64,000 bases of DNA from Arthrobacter sp. HY1533 (GTDB taxonomy: Bacteria; Actinomycetota; Actinomycetes; Actinomycetales; Micrococcaceae): positions 558,001-622,000 of the forward strand of contig NZ_JANKZF010000001.1 of assembly GCF_027568515.1 (NCBI RefSeq), in the 5' to 3' direction. The notes beneath the pieces were generated by a model. It was not told the DNA's origin, made no database searches, and worked only from the letters and a program-made list of their open reading frames with translations. The translations under genes were made by a program, and so were the position numbers. Every line of letters starts with the position of its first letter. The first letter of the stretch is position 1. This document shows, piece by piece, positions 46,583-54,891 of this stretch.

Positions 46583-47043
46583 GAGGCCACCACGTTCCTG
46601 GCCGCAACCGCAGCATCACCCACGGCGGGTGTGCCGCCGTGGGCGGAAAACTCGCCCGGATAGAAAAGCTCGACGGCGTCACCCACCAGCGGGAGGCCGT
46701 GGCCGCGCAGCTGGGCCAGGGTCATGCGCTGGGTGTTCAGGCCCGTCATTTCGTGGGCGAAGGTGCGCACGGCGAGGCTCAGCGCCAGGAGGGCCTCGCG
46801 CCCGGCCAGCGCCCCGGCGTCGTGCTGGTTTTCAATGGAGGCAATCAGCTCCAGGTAGCGGCGCCGGACGGACTCGGGGTTTCGGGGTGCCACAAAGCCG
46901 GGCACGGCGGCGGCGGCCGTGGCCCGGGTGCTGGTCCACACCCAGGCCAGCCAGCCCAGGCAGAGCAGCAGCAGGGCGGCGCCGGCCAGCGGCCACCAGG
47001 GCGAATAGGCCACGGGGGCGTAGAAAGTTCCTTCAGCGGGCAC
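46573..47043 (-). CDS. Small membrane protein of the MoxR/VWA operon (DUF4381-like)
   Basis: 156 aa. One strong helix near the N terminus (WWPLAGAALLLLCLGWLAWVW) and a cytosolic helical domain (RRRYLELIASIENQHD... LAVRTFAHEMTGLNTQRMTLAQLRG). The position between DUF58 and VWA genes and the layout fit the DUF4381-type partner of MoxR clusters. The GTG at 47043 has GGAAAGG before it and overlaps DUF58 by 11 bp. Confidence 0.75.
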   Translation of the reverse strand: MPAEGTFYAPVAYSPWWPLAGAALLLLCLGWLAWVWTSTRATAAAAVPGFVAPRNPESVRRRYLELIASIENQHDAGALAGREALLALSLAVRTFAHEMTGLNTQRMTLAQLRGHGLPLVGDAVELFYPGEFSAHGGTPAVGDAAVAARNVVASWR

Positions 47044-47914
47044 GGCGGTGCCTTTCCAGCAGGGCGAAGACCTTGCCCACCACGTCGTGCGTTGATGCGA
47101 GCGTGGTGGAGGCAATGCCGAGGGATGCCAGCAGCGCCTCGATCCCCCGCGTGCGCTCCTCGACGGCGGCGGCATAGCTGGCGGCCAGTTCCGGGTCCTG
47201 GGCGAGCAGCAGGTGCACGGTGTCCAGTTCGGCGGCACCGACCCCTGTGCCGTGCACGGCGCCGGGCCCGGCCAGGGCGGCGTCGGCCACCTGGACCCAG
47301 AGGATTTCGTGCTGGGCCGCAAGCCGGCGCAGCACCGTGGCCAGGCGCGCGTCGGCGGCGACGTCGTCGGCCAGCACCACCAGGAGCGTGCGTTGGCGGG
47401 TGTGCAGGGCTACGTGCTCCAGGCGGGCGCACAGCTCGCTGGGTCCGCGGTCCAAATCCACTGCGTCCATGCAGCGCAGGAGCCGCTCCAGGTGGCCTTC
47501 GGTGCCCTTGGCCGGCAGTGACTCGGAGCGGTCCCCGTGGCCGTGGACCAGTGCCACGGAATCCCCGTGGCCCACGGCCAGCGAGCCAATGATCCCCATG
47601 GCCATGACGGCAATGTCCTTCTTGGGTTCCCCGCCCAGGGCGGCCGCTGCCATGTTGCGGCCGGTGTCGGCCACAAACAGGACCTGCTGGCGGCGGATGG
47701 CAACGTAGCGCTTGATGAGCGGCGCACCCGTGCGGGCCGTGGCCTTCCAGTCAATGTCCCGGACGTCATCGCCCGGGACGTAGGCGCGCAGGTCCTCGAA
47801 GTCCAGGCTGCGGCCGCGGAAGATGGAGGCATACTCGCCCTCCAGCAGGCCCCGGGCCCTGCGGTGGGCAAAGATGTACATCTTTGACTTCACCGCCAGA
47901 AGCAGGCTTGCCAC
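47033..47914 (-). CDS. DUF58-domain protein of the MoxR operon
   Basis: 293 aa. The DUF58 signature is the GRSLDFEDLRAYVPGDDVRDIDWKATARTGAPLIKRY block (residues about 34-70); the C-terminal half is VWA-like (VLFVADTGRNM). It works with MoxR AAA+ ATPases, possibly in assembly of metal-binding or envelope complexes. GTG start 7 bp after the moxR stop; an internal ATG at 47881 is possible. Confidence 0.9.
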   Translation of the reverse strand: MASLLLAVKSKMYIFAHRRARGLLEGEYASIFRGRSLDFEDLRAYVPGDDVRDIDWKATARTGAPLIKRYVAIRRQQVLFVADTGRNMAAAALGGEPKKDIAVMAMGIIGSLAVGHGDSVALVHGHGDRSESLPAKGTEGHLERLLRCMDAVDLDRGPSELCARLEHVALHTRQRTLLVVLADDVAADARLATVLRRLAAQHEILWVQVADAALAGPGAVHGTGVGAAELDTVHLLLAQDPELAASYAAAVEERTRGIEALLASLGIASTTLASTHDVVGKVFALLERHRRAR

Positions 47915-47920
47915 GGCGGC

Positions 47921-48928
47921 CTAGGGTGTCTGGACGGAGTCGAGGACGGCGGCAATGACGGACTCCACCTTGATGTTCTCCGCCACCGCTTCAAAGCCCA
48001 GGATGATCCGGTGCCGCAGCACACGCTCGGCGAGGGCCTTGATGTCCTCGGGGATGACATGGCCGCGGCCCTGCAACAGGGCCAGTGCGCGGGCGGCCTG
48101 GGTGAAGGCGATGCTGGCGCGCGGGCTGGCCCCAAATTCAATGAGCCGGGCCAGTTTGGGGTCGATGTAGGCACTCGCGTGGCGGGTGACGTACACCAGG
48201 CCAACGATGTAGTGCACCAGGGACTCATCCAGGTACACCTTGCGGGCCGTGGCCTGCAGTTCACGGACATCGTCCAGGCTGGCCACGGGCGGCGGGGTGG
48301 ATTCGGGCCGGTACACGCCGGCATCCAGTCGGCGGATCACCTCGGCCTCCTCGAGCGGGCTGGGGTAGTCCAGCACGTCCTTGAGCATGAAGCGGTCCAT
48401 CTGCGCCTCGGGCAGCTGGTAGGTGCCCTCCTGCTCGATCGGGTTTTGGGTGGCCATGACCATAAAGGGCGACGGGAGCGGGTGCACCTCGCCGCCAATG
48501 GTGGTCTGGCGTTCCTGCATGGCCTCCAGCATGGCCGACTGGGTCTTGGCGCTGGAGCGGTTGATCTCATCGAGCAGCACAATGTTGGCATGCACGGGAC
48601 CCAGCTGGGTCACGAAGCTGGCCTTGGCGGCGTCGTAGATCTGGGTGCCCACAATGTCGCTGGGCAGCAGGTCCGGTGTGCACTGGATGCGGTGGAAGCG
48701 GGCGCTGATGGAATCGGCCAGGGTCTGGGCGGCCGTGGTCTTGGCCAGGCCGGGAACGGATTCCAGGAGCACGTGCCCGCCCGTCAGCAGCGAGATCAGC
48801 AGTGTCTCGCGCAGCCGAGCCTGCCCCACCACTTTCGCCTCGAAACTGCCGGCAATGGCGTCGGCCACCTGCTGCGCCCTGGCCAGTTCGTCCGGCGTGA
48901 TGTGGGCGCTTGCGGTGGTGGGTAGCAC
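47921..48928 (-). CDS. MoxR-family AAA+ ATPase
   Basis: 335 aa. Walker A at 56-64 (ESVPGLAKT), Walker B IVLLDEINR, sensor-1 MATQNPIEQEGTYQLPEAQMDRF, and the C-terminal lid SPRASIAFTQAARALALL: all MoxR signatures. It probably remodels the VWA proteins encoded downstream. The GTG at 48928 follows GGAAGG; the long frame upstream is out-of-family sequence and is rejected. First gene of a six-gene operon with overlaps throughout. Confidence 0.93.
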   Translation of the reverse strand: MLPTTASAHITPDELARAQQVADAIAGSFEAKVVGQARLRETLLISLLTGGHVLLESVPGLAKTTAAQTLADSISARFHRIQCTPDLLPSDIVGTQIYDAAKASFVTQLGPVHANIVLLDEINRSSAKTQSAMLEAMQERQTTIGGEVHPLPSPFMVMATQNPIEQEGTYQLPEAQMDRFMLKDVLDYPSPLEEAEVIRRLDAGVYRPESTPPPVASLDDVRELQATARKVYLDESLVHYIVGLVYVTRHASAYIDPKLARLIEFGASPRASIAFTQAARALALLQGRGHVIPEDIKALAERVLRHRIILGFEAVAENIKVESVIAAVLDSVQTP

Positions 48929-49063
48929 GTGTGCGGGCCTTCCGGGGAAAGGGTAGGGGATGTATTCCAAGCTACCAGCCTCGTCACCGGCCGCCGCGGG
49001 CGCAATGGGCAGATGTTCCCTTGGGCCCTGTGCGTGGCGCGGTGCGCGGGCTACAGTAGGGCC

Positions 49064-49261
49064 ATGAACCAGTTGCCAGCCGCGTATGAAGCGTACCTGC
49101 AGGGCAAGAGCGAGGACTTTGTGGCCACTGTCCTGCCCGTCCTGCAGCAATCGGTCGCCGAGAAGACCCACGGCGTCCATGTGGTCATCAATCCCCATGT
49201 GGTCCAGGCCCACACGGACCCGGACATCCCGTTCGGTGAGATCCGCGAGGGAGTGGACTGA
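49064..49261 (+). CDS. Small hypothetical protein (65 aa)
   Basis: MNQLPAAYEAYLQGKSEDF... ends PFGEIREGVD. It has no membrane segment; a helical N-terminal half is followed by an HVVINPHVVQAH strand-like stretch. It stands divergent from moxR with its own ATG, and a terminator-like hairpin follows the stop. I do not recognise a named family; reality as a gene is likely but not certain. Confidence 0.55.
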   Translation: MNQLPAAYEAYLQGKSEDFVATVLPVLQQSVAEKTHGVHVVINPHVVQAHTDPDIPFGEIREGVD

Positions 49262-49268
49262 GGGCTGC

Positions 49269-49288
49269 GCGCCCGGTCCCCCGGGCGC
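49269..49288. terminator. Hairpin between convergent genes
   Basis: GCGCCCGG-TCCC-CCGGGCGC, 8-bp perfect stem, 8 bp after the small gene and 14 bp past the ROK gene stop on the other strand. Confidence 0.5.
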
Positions 49289-49301
49289 CGGCCCGGCGGG
49301 A

Positions 49302-50570
49302 CTAGTGTTTTGAGTCCAGGAGCAGCTGCGCCGCGTTCGGGCTGAACGTCTTCTCCATGACCAGGCAGGCGGCGCCGAAGGCTTCCTCGCCCGAGTTGAC
49401 CACGGTTCCGGCCACATCCACCGAGTGGACGCTGCTGGTGACGCTCAGCCGTTCCAGCAGTGGCGGAATTTGCGCAAGGTGCGTCGGTGCCAGGGCCGGC
49501 CAGAACGGGCCGCCAAACACCACGCGGCTCACATCCAGCAGGTTGGTCAGCACGGAGACGGCCCCTGCCATGCGGCGGGCGGACTGCGCCAGGATGGCCG
49601 CGGCAGCCTCGTTGCCGTCGGCGGCGGCTTCGGCCAGGGCCGTCATGTCGTCCATGAGCTGGGTTGTGGACGCCGGGTCCACGGGCGGCAGCACGCCGGC
49701 CTCGCGTGCGGCGGCGGCCAGGGTTTCGGGCATGCTGGTGACCTTGACGCAGCCGCGGCGCCCGCAGTCGCACTCGGGCCCGTCGGGGTCGGTGATGATG
49801 TGCCCGATCTCCCCCACATTCCCGGAGGCACCGCGCACCACGGTGTCGTTGAGCACCAGGCCGGCACCAATGCCGGTTCCCACGTACACGTAGACAAAGT
49901 CGCTGGTGTCGCAGGCAGGCCCCGCCCACAGCTCGGCCACGGCCGACGCCGTCACGTCCTTGTCCATGACCACGGGCAGGCCGGTGGTTTCCATGAGGAT
50001 GTCGCGCAGGGGCACGCGCGTCCAACCGGTCATGTGGGGCGGATCCACCACTGTGCCGCTGGCGGCGTCAACGGGGCCCGGCGTTGCCACGCCAACCCCG
50101 GCGATCCTGTGCTCCTCGATGCCCGAGGCGTCGATCATGGCCCGGATCCGGGCGCCCATGGCTGCCACGGCAACCGCCGGTGCGCTGTCCAGGTCGGTCG
50201 GTTCCACCACGGATTCCAGCACGGTGCCCACGGCGTCCAGCAGCGCGTAGTTGGTCAGGGCCGGGTCAATGTGCACGCCCACGGCATACATGCCGCGCGG
50301 GTTCAGCCGCAGGATGGTGCGCGGCTTGCCCGGGCCGGAGGTTTCCTTGCCGGCCTCAACGATCAGGCCGGAGTCCAGGAGGCGGCGGCAGATGTTGGAA
50401 ACAGTTTGTGCGGCCAGCCCGGCGGAGGCGGCCAGCTCAACGCGGCTCAGGCCCTCCTCGGAACGGCGGATGGAATCCAGGATGACGGCTTGGTTGAAGT
50501 CGCCCATCTTGGGAAGATTTGTGCCGCGGCGCCGCTGGGGCACAGCAATCTCGGGAGCACCCAAAACCAT
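49302..50570 (-). CDS. ROK-family transcriptional regulator
   Basis: 422 aa. N-terminal winged helix (LSRVELAASAGLAAQTVSNICRRLLDSGLI), then the ROK sugar-kinase-like domain with the ATP/sugar-binding VYVYVGTGIGAGLVLND and the zinc motif ECDCGRRGCVKV (CxCGxxGC). NagC/XylR-type repressors respond to sugars; the target here is not evident because no sugar transport genes adjoin. Short spacing between AAGGAG and the ATG; a start at Met22 is possible. Confidence 0.9.
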   Translation of the reverse strand: MVLGAPEIAVPQRRRGTNLPKMGDFNQAVILDSIRRSEEGLSRVELAASAGLAAQTVSNICRRLLDSGLIVEAGKETSGPGKPRTILRLNPRGMYAVGVHIDPALTNYALLDAVGTVLESVVEPTDLDSAPAVAVAAMGARIRAMIDASGIEEHRIAGVGVATPGPVDAASGTVVDPPHMTGWTRVPLRDILMETTGLPVVMDKDVTASAVAELWAGPACDTSDFVYVYVGTGIGAGLVLNDTVVRGASGNVGEIGHIITDPDGPECDCGRRGCVKVTSMPETLAAAAREAGVLPPVDPASTTQLMDDMTALAEAAADGNEAAAAILAQSARRMAGAVSVLTNLLDVSRVVFGGPFWPALAPTHLAQIPPLLERLSVTSSVHSVDVAGTVVNSGEEAFGAACLVMEKTFSPNAAQLLLDSKH

Positions 50571-50711
50571 ATTCTCCTTGACGAAAAGTCCTTGACATTC
50601 AATGCAGCCAGTGACGCCGGCTTCCCATCCCCAGCTGACAGATTACCCCGCCGCGGGCCCGTGTGCGTGCACGCCACGGCGCAGGGCCGGCCCGGGTCGG
50701 CGCCGGGCCCC

Positions 50712-51881
50712 CTAGAGGGCCTTGGTGGACACCGTCACGGTGAACTTGCTGTTGCGCCCGGCCACGCGTGTGGGCCCCACCACGGATTCCAGGGCGCCCC
50801 GGTAGTCCAGGTGGCGGTTGTACACGCACCACAGCTCCCCGCCGGGGGCCAGCACGCGGGCCGCCGCGGCAAACAGCTTGTGGGCAATGCCTGCATGGAC
50901 CGTGGCGCCCACATGGAACGGCGGGTTCAGCACGATCAATTCCGCCGATGCCCCGGCAAAGCCGGCCAGGGCATCATCGCGCACCGCCTCGATGCGCTCC
51001 GCAAGGCCGTTGGCCTGTGCCGTGGCGGCCGTTGAGGCCACGGCCGCCGCCGACTGGTCAGTGGCCGTGACGTGCAGCGCCGGCCGTACCTTGGCGAGGG
51101 CGGCGGCAATGGTGCCGTTGCCGCAGCCAAGGTCAATGGCCGTTGCCGCGCCGGGCCGCATTTCCGGCAGGAATTCCAGCAGGAAGCGGGTGCCCACATC
51201 AACCTTGGTGCCGCCAAACGTTGCCCCGTGAGCGCACAGCCACAGGTCCAGCTCGGGGTGGTGTTCCTTTTTGGGAAAGCCCGACGCCGGGTCCCCCTGC
51301 AGCGGTGACGTCGCCTTGAGCGGGCGGGACTTGCGCCACGCACGGCCCGGGACAACGCTGGCAAAGTGTTCGGCGAGGACCTTGTTCATGGCCAGCGCCA
51401 TGTGCTTGACCCGCCCGCCGGCAAAGACCTGGACATTCGGGGAGGCGTGGGAGGCGATGAGCCCGGCCACCTCGGCAATTTCCTCCAGGCCGCGTGGCAG
51501 CTGCCACAGGACCACCTCGGCCCCGGCAAAGAGTTCCGGCACCAGCGGCATTGAGGTAAAGGCTTCGCCGAGGCCTGCCCGTTCGGCATTCGCGGCCAGG
51601 GCCCGTTCCCCGGACAGCCCGTCCTGGTGCACGCGCAGCCCGGCCAGGCCGTGCAGGCTTGCGGCTCCGAGAGTGAGGGCACCGTACCGGTCCCCCACCA
51701 CGGCCACTTTTCCCGGGCCTGCGGCGGAGAGTGCCGCGGCGGCTTCCTGGAGGATCAGCTCGTCCGTGGCGTCGTGGGCAAAGAGGTTCTCCGCCTCGAT
51801 GTCCGGGTGCCTGCGCAAAAGTCCAAAATCAAAGGTGTTCCCTGCCGCCGCTGCGGCGTCCATGCTGCTGTTTTGCTCCAC
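50712..51881 (-). CDS. rRNA (guanine-N2-)-methyltransferase, RlmG/RsmC-like
   Basis: 389 aa with two tandem Rossmann-like domains as in RlmG/RsmC: an inactive N-terminal copy and a C-terminal catalytic one. The catalytic one has the SAM motif AIDLGCGNGTIAAALA and the tetrapeptide-type active site LIVLNPPFHVG. It methylates N2 of a guanosine in rRNA; which residue cannot be told. GTG start at 51881; an ATG at 51863 is possible. Confidence 0.88.
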   Translation of the reverse strand: MEQNSSMDAAAAAGNTFDFGLLRRHPDIEAENLFAHDATDELILQEAAAALSAAGPGKVAVVGDRYGALTLGAASLHGLAGLRVHQDGLSGERALAANAERAGLGEAFTSMPLVPELFAGAEVVLWQLPRGLEEIAEVAGLIASHASPNVQVFAGGRVKHMALAMNKVLAEHFASVVPGRAWRKSRPLKATSPLQGDPASGFPKKEHHPELDLWLCAHGATFGGTKVDVGTRFLLEFLPEMRPGAATAIDLGCGNGTIAAALAKVRPALHVTATDQSAAAVASTAATAQANGLAERIEAVRDDALAGFAGASAELIVLNPPFHVGATVHAGIAHKLFAAAARVLAPGGELWCVYNRHLDYRGALESVVGPTRVAGRNSKFTVTVSTKAL

Positions 51882-51964
51882 CTGGCAACTCTACCGTGGG
51901 GCTTTTTGCCCGGGGCTGCGCCATGGTCCCGGGTGCCGCAAATCACAACTGCCGCCGGGGCGGC

Positions 51965-52426
51965 CTAGTGGATTTCCAGGGCCTCGACGTAGAGCCACTG
52001 GCCGTTCTCGCGCACAAAGGTGCTGGTCTCGGTGAACGATTCGCGTTCCCTGCGGTTGGTTGCCAGCCGGTGGTGGGCGCGGAAGGTGACGATGCCGTCC
52101 CCGTCAAAGGGGCCGCCGCGTTCGGTGCCCAGGATCTCCAGCAGGTGCCACTCGAGTCCCGGGTCAAGTTCCAGCGAGTCCGGGCGCGTGCCGGGGTGCC
52201 ACGTGCGCAGCAGGTAGGCGGCGTCGCCGAGGGCGAAGGCCGTGAAGCGTGAGCGCATGAGTGCCTCGGCGGTGGGCGCGGGAACCGGCAGGCCGCCGTC
52301 GGCAGGCTGGGCCAGGTACCGCCCGCAGCAGTTGCCCAGGATCTCCCCGCTGTTGCAGGGGCAGCGCCGCCCAGCGGCCGGCCCGGTCATGGCTGCCGCT
52401 TCGGGGGCGCCTGCTTGTTCGTTCAC
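51965..52426 (-). CDS. YchJ-like SEC-C zinc-motif protein
   Basis: 153 aa. The SEC-C-type zinc knuckle CPCNSGEILGNCCGRYL lies near residue 22, and the rest is the YchJ central domain (TAEALMRSRFTAFALGDAAYLLRTWHP). Function unknown; such proteins often bind nucleic acid or SecA-like partners through the motif. The GTG at 52426 overlaps the FadR stop (GTGA) and follows AGGGAG. Confidence 0.85.
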   Translation of the reverse strand: MNEQAGAPEAAAMTGPAAGRRCPCNSGEILGNCCGRYLAQPADGGLPVPAPTAEALMRSRFTAFALGDAAYLLRTWHPGTRPDSLELDPGLEWHLLEILGTERGGPFDGDGIVTFRAHHRLATNRRERESFTETSTFVRENGQWLYVEALEIH

Positions 52427-53166
52427 TGGTGGGTGCTCCCTTGGTGCGGGTTGGTCTGGCTGTGGAACCATTCGATGTGTTCACGGAGCGCCGCGGCCGC
52501 TGCACCGCCGTCGTTGGCGAAGACTGCCGCGAGGATCTGTTCGTGCTGGCTGCGCAGGGTGGGCACGATCTCCTGCCAGAGCGGGTCGCTGCCAATGGAG
52601 GCGCTGACGTAGCCCTGGATGGCCGACCGCAGCGACTCCATCATGGCGGTGATGACGGCGTTGCCGGCCAGCGAGCTGAGCAGCACGTGGAAGGCGGCGT
52701 CGAGGACGTGGAACTCCTCGCGGCCAAGGGCGGGACTGTCCATGGCTGCCAGCAGGCTGCGCAGTTCCTTCTCGGTTGCGGCGTCGCGGGGGCGGCCGGC
52801 GGCCTCCACGGCGGCCCAGGTTTCCATCATGACGCGGGTCTGGACAATGTCGGCGACAGGAAAGTGGCTGGTGGCCATGTGCAGGCGAAGGGTGGCGGCC
52901 AGGCCCGCGCTGGGGTTGGCGATCACCACGGCCCCGGACTGCGGGCCGGAGCCCACGGCCGTGCGGACCACACCCATGGCGCCCAGGACGCGGATGGCGT
53001 CCCGCACGGAAGCCCGGGAGATGCCGTGCTGCTCGGCCAGGGCCCGCTCGCCCGGCAGCTGGTCCCCCACCTTGATCCGGCCCTCGCGCAGTTCGGCCTC
53101 GATGCTGTTCAGCACGGCTTCATAGCTGCGGGCTGCGGGAATGGATTCTGGCTCTGGCGTCGACAC
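52423..53166 (-). CDS. FadR-subfamily GntR transcriptional regulator
   Basis: 247 aa. N-terminal winged helix (IKVGDQLPGERALAEQHGISRASVRDAIRVLGAMGVV), and an all-helical FCD effector domain with the metal-binding type HVLDAAFHVLLSSLAGN and EHIEWFHSQ stretches. Members respond to organic or fatty acids; the ligand here is unknown. The GTG at 53166 is chosen; the frame upstream crosses a tRNA gene and is rejected. Confidence 0.87.
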   Translation of the reverse strand: MSTPEPESIPAARSYEAVLNSIEAELREGRIKVGDQLPGERALAEQHGISRASVRDAIRVLGAMGVVRTAVGSGPQSGAVVIANPSAGLAATLRLHMATSHFPVADIVQTRVMMETWAAVEAAGRPRDAATEKELRSLLAAMDSPALGREEFHVLDAAFHVLLSSLAGNAVITAMMESLRSAIQGYVSASIGSDPLWQEIVPTLRSQHEQILAAVFANDGGAAAAALREHIEWFHSQTNPHQGSTHQ

Positions 53167-53279
53167 TGGAACATTCTCGCATCTTTGCCGGCCCGGCCGC
53201 TCAATGACCGCCGGCGGGACAGGCCCCCGGACGCCCCAGCCCCAACTGTGATAATCGCCACAGTCCGCCCAATGCGCAC

Positions 53280-53311
53280 AAAAAAATCCGGCCACCCTGG
53301 TGGATGGCCGG
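53280..53311 (-). terminator. Rho-independent terminator after the tRNA-Ala genes
   Basis: CCGGCCA (53288-53294) pairs with TGGCCGG (53305-53311); on the minus strand the stem is followed by ATTTTTTTG. It lies 10 bp past the end of the second tRNA-Ala in transcription order. Confidence 0.8.
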
Positions 53312-53321
53312 ACTTTTGTTT

Positions 53322-53397
53322 TGGTGGAGCTGAGGGGACTCGAACCCCTGACCCCCTGCATGCCATGCAGGTGCGCTACCAGCTGCGCCACAGCCCC
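53322..53397 (-). tRNA. tRNA-Ala (anticodon GGC), second in transcription order
   Basis: 76 nt including encoded CCA. The acceptor stem GGGGCTG pairs with CAGCTCC, the anticodon stem-loop is CCTGC-ATGGCAT-GCAGG (anticodon GGC), and the T loop is TTCGAGT. Identical in every base to the copy at 53457-53532. Confidence 0.96.
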
Positions 53398-53456
53398 AAA
53401 ACTTTTCTATATTCAGTTGTAACGCACGGGAGAATGTTTCCATCTTCCTGTGTGTT

Positions 53457-53532
53457 TGGTGGAGCTGAGGGGACTCGAACCCCTGACCCCCTGCATGCCA
53501 TGCAGGTGCGCTACCAGCTGCGCCACAGCCCC
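53457..53532 (-). tRNA. tRNA-Ala (anticodon GGC), first in transcription order
   Basis: 76 nt including encoded CCA, identical to the copy at 53322-53397, from which it is separated by 59 bp. Both are probably made from one transcript ending at the terminator at 53280-53311. Confidence 0.96.
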
Positions 53533-53586
53533 AAACACTTGTTTCTTTTTCCCTGACCTGTTGGTCTTGGCCGAAGCAACCTGATT

Positions 53587-53615
53587 ATCGTAGAGCACGT
53601 TTTGCCGAAGTGCAA
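53587..53615 (-). promoter_or_regulatory. Promoter for the tRNA-Ala pair
   Basis: On the minus strand TTGCAC and TACGAT are separated by 17 bp, about 55 bp before the first tRNA. It lies just after the histidine phosphatase gene. Confidence 0.5.
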
Positions 53616-53635
53616 AATCGGCGGTTCCGGCGTGT

Positions 53636-54385
53636 CTAGTCTTCGACCGGTTCGGCCAAATCTTCGGGCGCCTCAAAGGGTTCCGGCAGGGTGCCAACGT
53701 TGTGCTCAAGCAGGCGCCAGGCGCCGATTCCGGTGCCTGAGGCCGCCGGTCCGGATGCCTCCACGAGGGACCAGTGGCAGTTGGACAGGCCTGAGAGCGA
53801 GCGCCACAGGGGTTCGGGCAGGCCAAGGATCTTTGCCAGCGCCACGCGCGTGGCGCCGCCGTGTGTTGCCACCACCAGGGTGCCGCCGTCGGGCAGGGAG
53901 TCCACGGCGTCGAGGATGCCCTCAACCATGCGTCCTGCCACTTCGGCGCGCGTTTCTCCCCCGCCGGCACGGATGCCGGGCTCGTCGTGCTGCCACTGGA
54001 GAATTTCCGCCGGGTAGGCCTCGGCGATCTCATCGAAGGTCAGGCCCTCCCAGGCCCCGCCAAAGGTCTCCCGCAGCCTCTTGTCAACGGCCACCTCGCC
54101 TCCCGTGAGCTGGGCCAGCGCGCGCGCCGTGGAATGGGCGCGGGCCAGGTCCGAGGAGACGATGCGGACGGGGCCGCTGCGCTCCCCCGCTGCGAGCAGC
54201 TTGCCGGCAAGCAGTGCCGCGGCCCTGCGGGCCTGGAAGGTGCCCACCTCATCCAGCGGGATGTCTGTCTGTCCCTGGAAGCGGCGTGCAGCATTCCAGG
54301 AGGTTCTTCCATGGCGCCAAAAAACAACCCGCCGGCGGGGGCCGGCGGGCTGCAGGACAGAGTGCCCGGGTGCAGCAGCCATCAT
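53636..54385 (-). CDS. Histidine phosphatase family protein (phosphoglycerate-mutase-like)
   Basis: 249 aa. The catalytic motif is RRVVFWRHGRTSWNAARRFQGQ (RHG near residue 23) and the second histidine is in LVVATHGGATRVAL. Acidic partners lie in RLRETFGGAWEG. In this gene order (nadD-rsfS-phosphatase) actinobacteria often encode a broad phosphatase; a candidate role is glucosyl-3-phosphoglycerate phosphatase, unproven. The ATG at 54385 follows GGAG; the frame upstream overlaps rsfS and is rejected. Confidence 0.88.
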   Translation of the reverse strand: MMAAAPGHSVLQPAGPRRRVVFWRHGRTSWNAARRFQGQTDIPLDEVGTFQARRAAALLAGKLLAAGERSGPVRIVSSDLARAHSTARALAQLTGGEVAVDKRLRETFGGAWEGLTFDEIAEAYPAEILQWQHDEPGIRAGGGETRAEVAGRMVEGILDAVDSLPDGGTLVVATHGGATRVALAKILGLPEPLWRSLSGLSNCHWSLVEASGPAASGTGIGAWRLLEHNVGTLPEPFEAPEDLAEPVED

Positions 54386-54419
54386 GTGGCAGTCTCCATT
54401 CCTGAGCCCTTGTTGGGAA

Positions 54420-54827
54420 CTACGCGTCCGCGTTGGTCTCGTCGGCCGCCTTGGCCGAGGGATCGTGGGCAGCAAGCTGCAGGTCCACGACGGGGCAGTC
54501 GCCGTACAGGCGCTCGAGGGCGTAGAACACGCGGTCTTCCTCGTGCTGGATGTGGAAGACGATGTCCGCGTAGTCAAGCAGCACCCAGCGGCCGCTGGAG
54601 CGGCCTTCGCGGCGGACGGGACGCAGGTCGAACTTGTGCAGCTCGTCCTCAATGCCGTCGGCAATGGCGTTGACCTGGCGCTCGGTGGCTGCCGAGGCGA
54701 TGAAGAAGATGTCCGTGATGGCCAGGCGTTCGCTGACGTCGATGGCCGTTACGTTCTCGGCCAGCTTGTCGGATGCCGCGCGGGCTGCGGCCCGGGCGAG
54801 TTCGATGGACTGTTCTGTTGCGCTCAC
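54420..54827 (-). CDS. rsfS: Ribosomal silencing factor RsfS
   Basis: 135 aa. The RsfS core includes AIDVSERLAITDIFFIASAATERQVNAIADGI and GRWVLLDYADIVFHIQHEEDRVFYALERLYG. It binds ribosomal protein L14 and blocks subunit joining in starvation. GTG start after AAAGGAAA. The tail (DPSAKAADETNADA) is probably disordered. Standard position downstream of nadD. Confidence 0.94.
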   Translation of the reverse strand: MSATEQSIELARAAARAASDKLAENVTAIDVSERLAITDIFFIASAATERQVNAIADGIEDELHKFDLRPVRREGRSSGRWVLLDYADIVFHIQHEEDRVFYALERLYGDCPVVDLQLAAHDPSAKAADETNADA

Positions 54828-54891
54828 TGGTGTTTCCTTTGGTTGTTGAAAATATTCGCGTGCATGGGGGGCGTGCCTGCGTCAGGCACGC

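Noticed and set aside
49051-50025. 324-aa open frame on the minus strand next to the ROK gene
   Set aside because: Arg/Gly-rich frame-shifted shadow of the ROK gene and the small gene at 49064.
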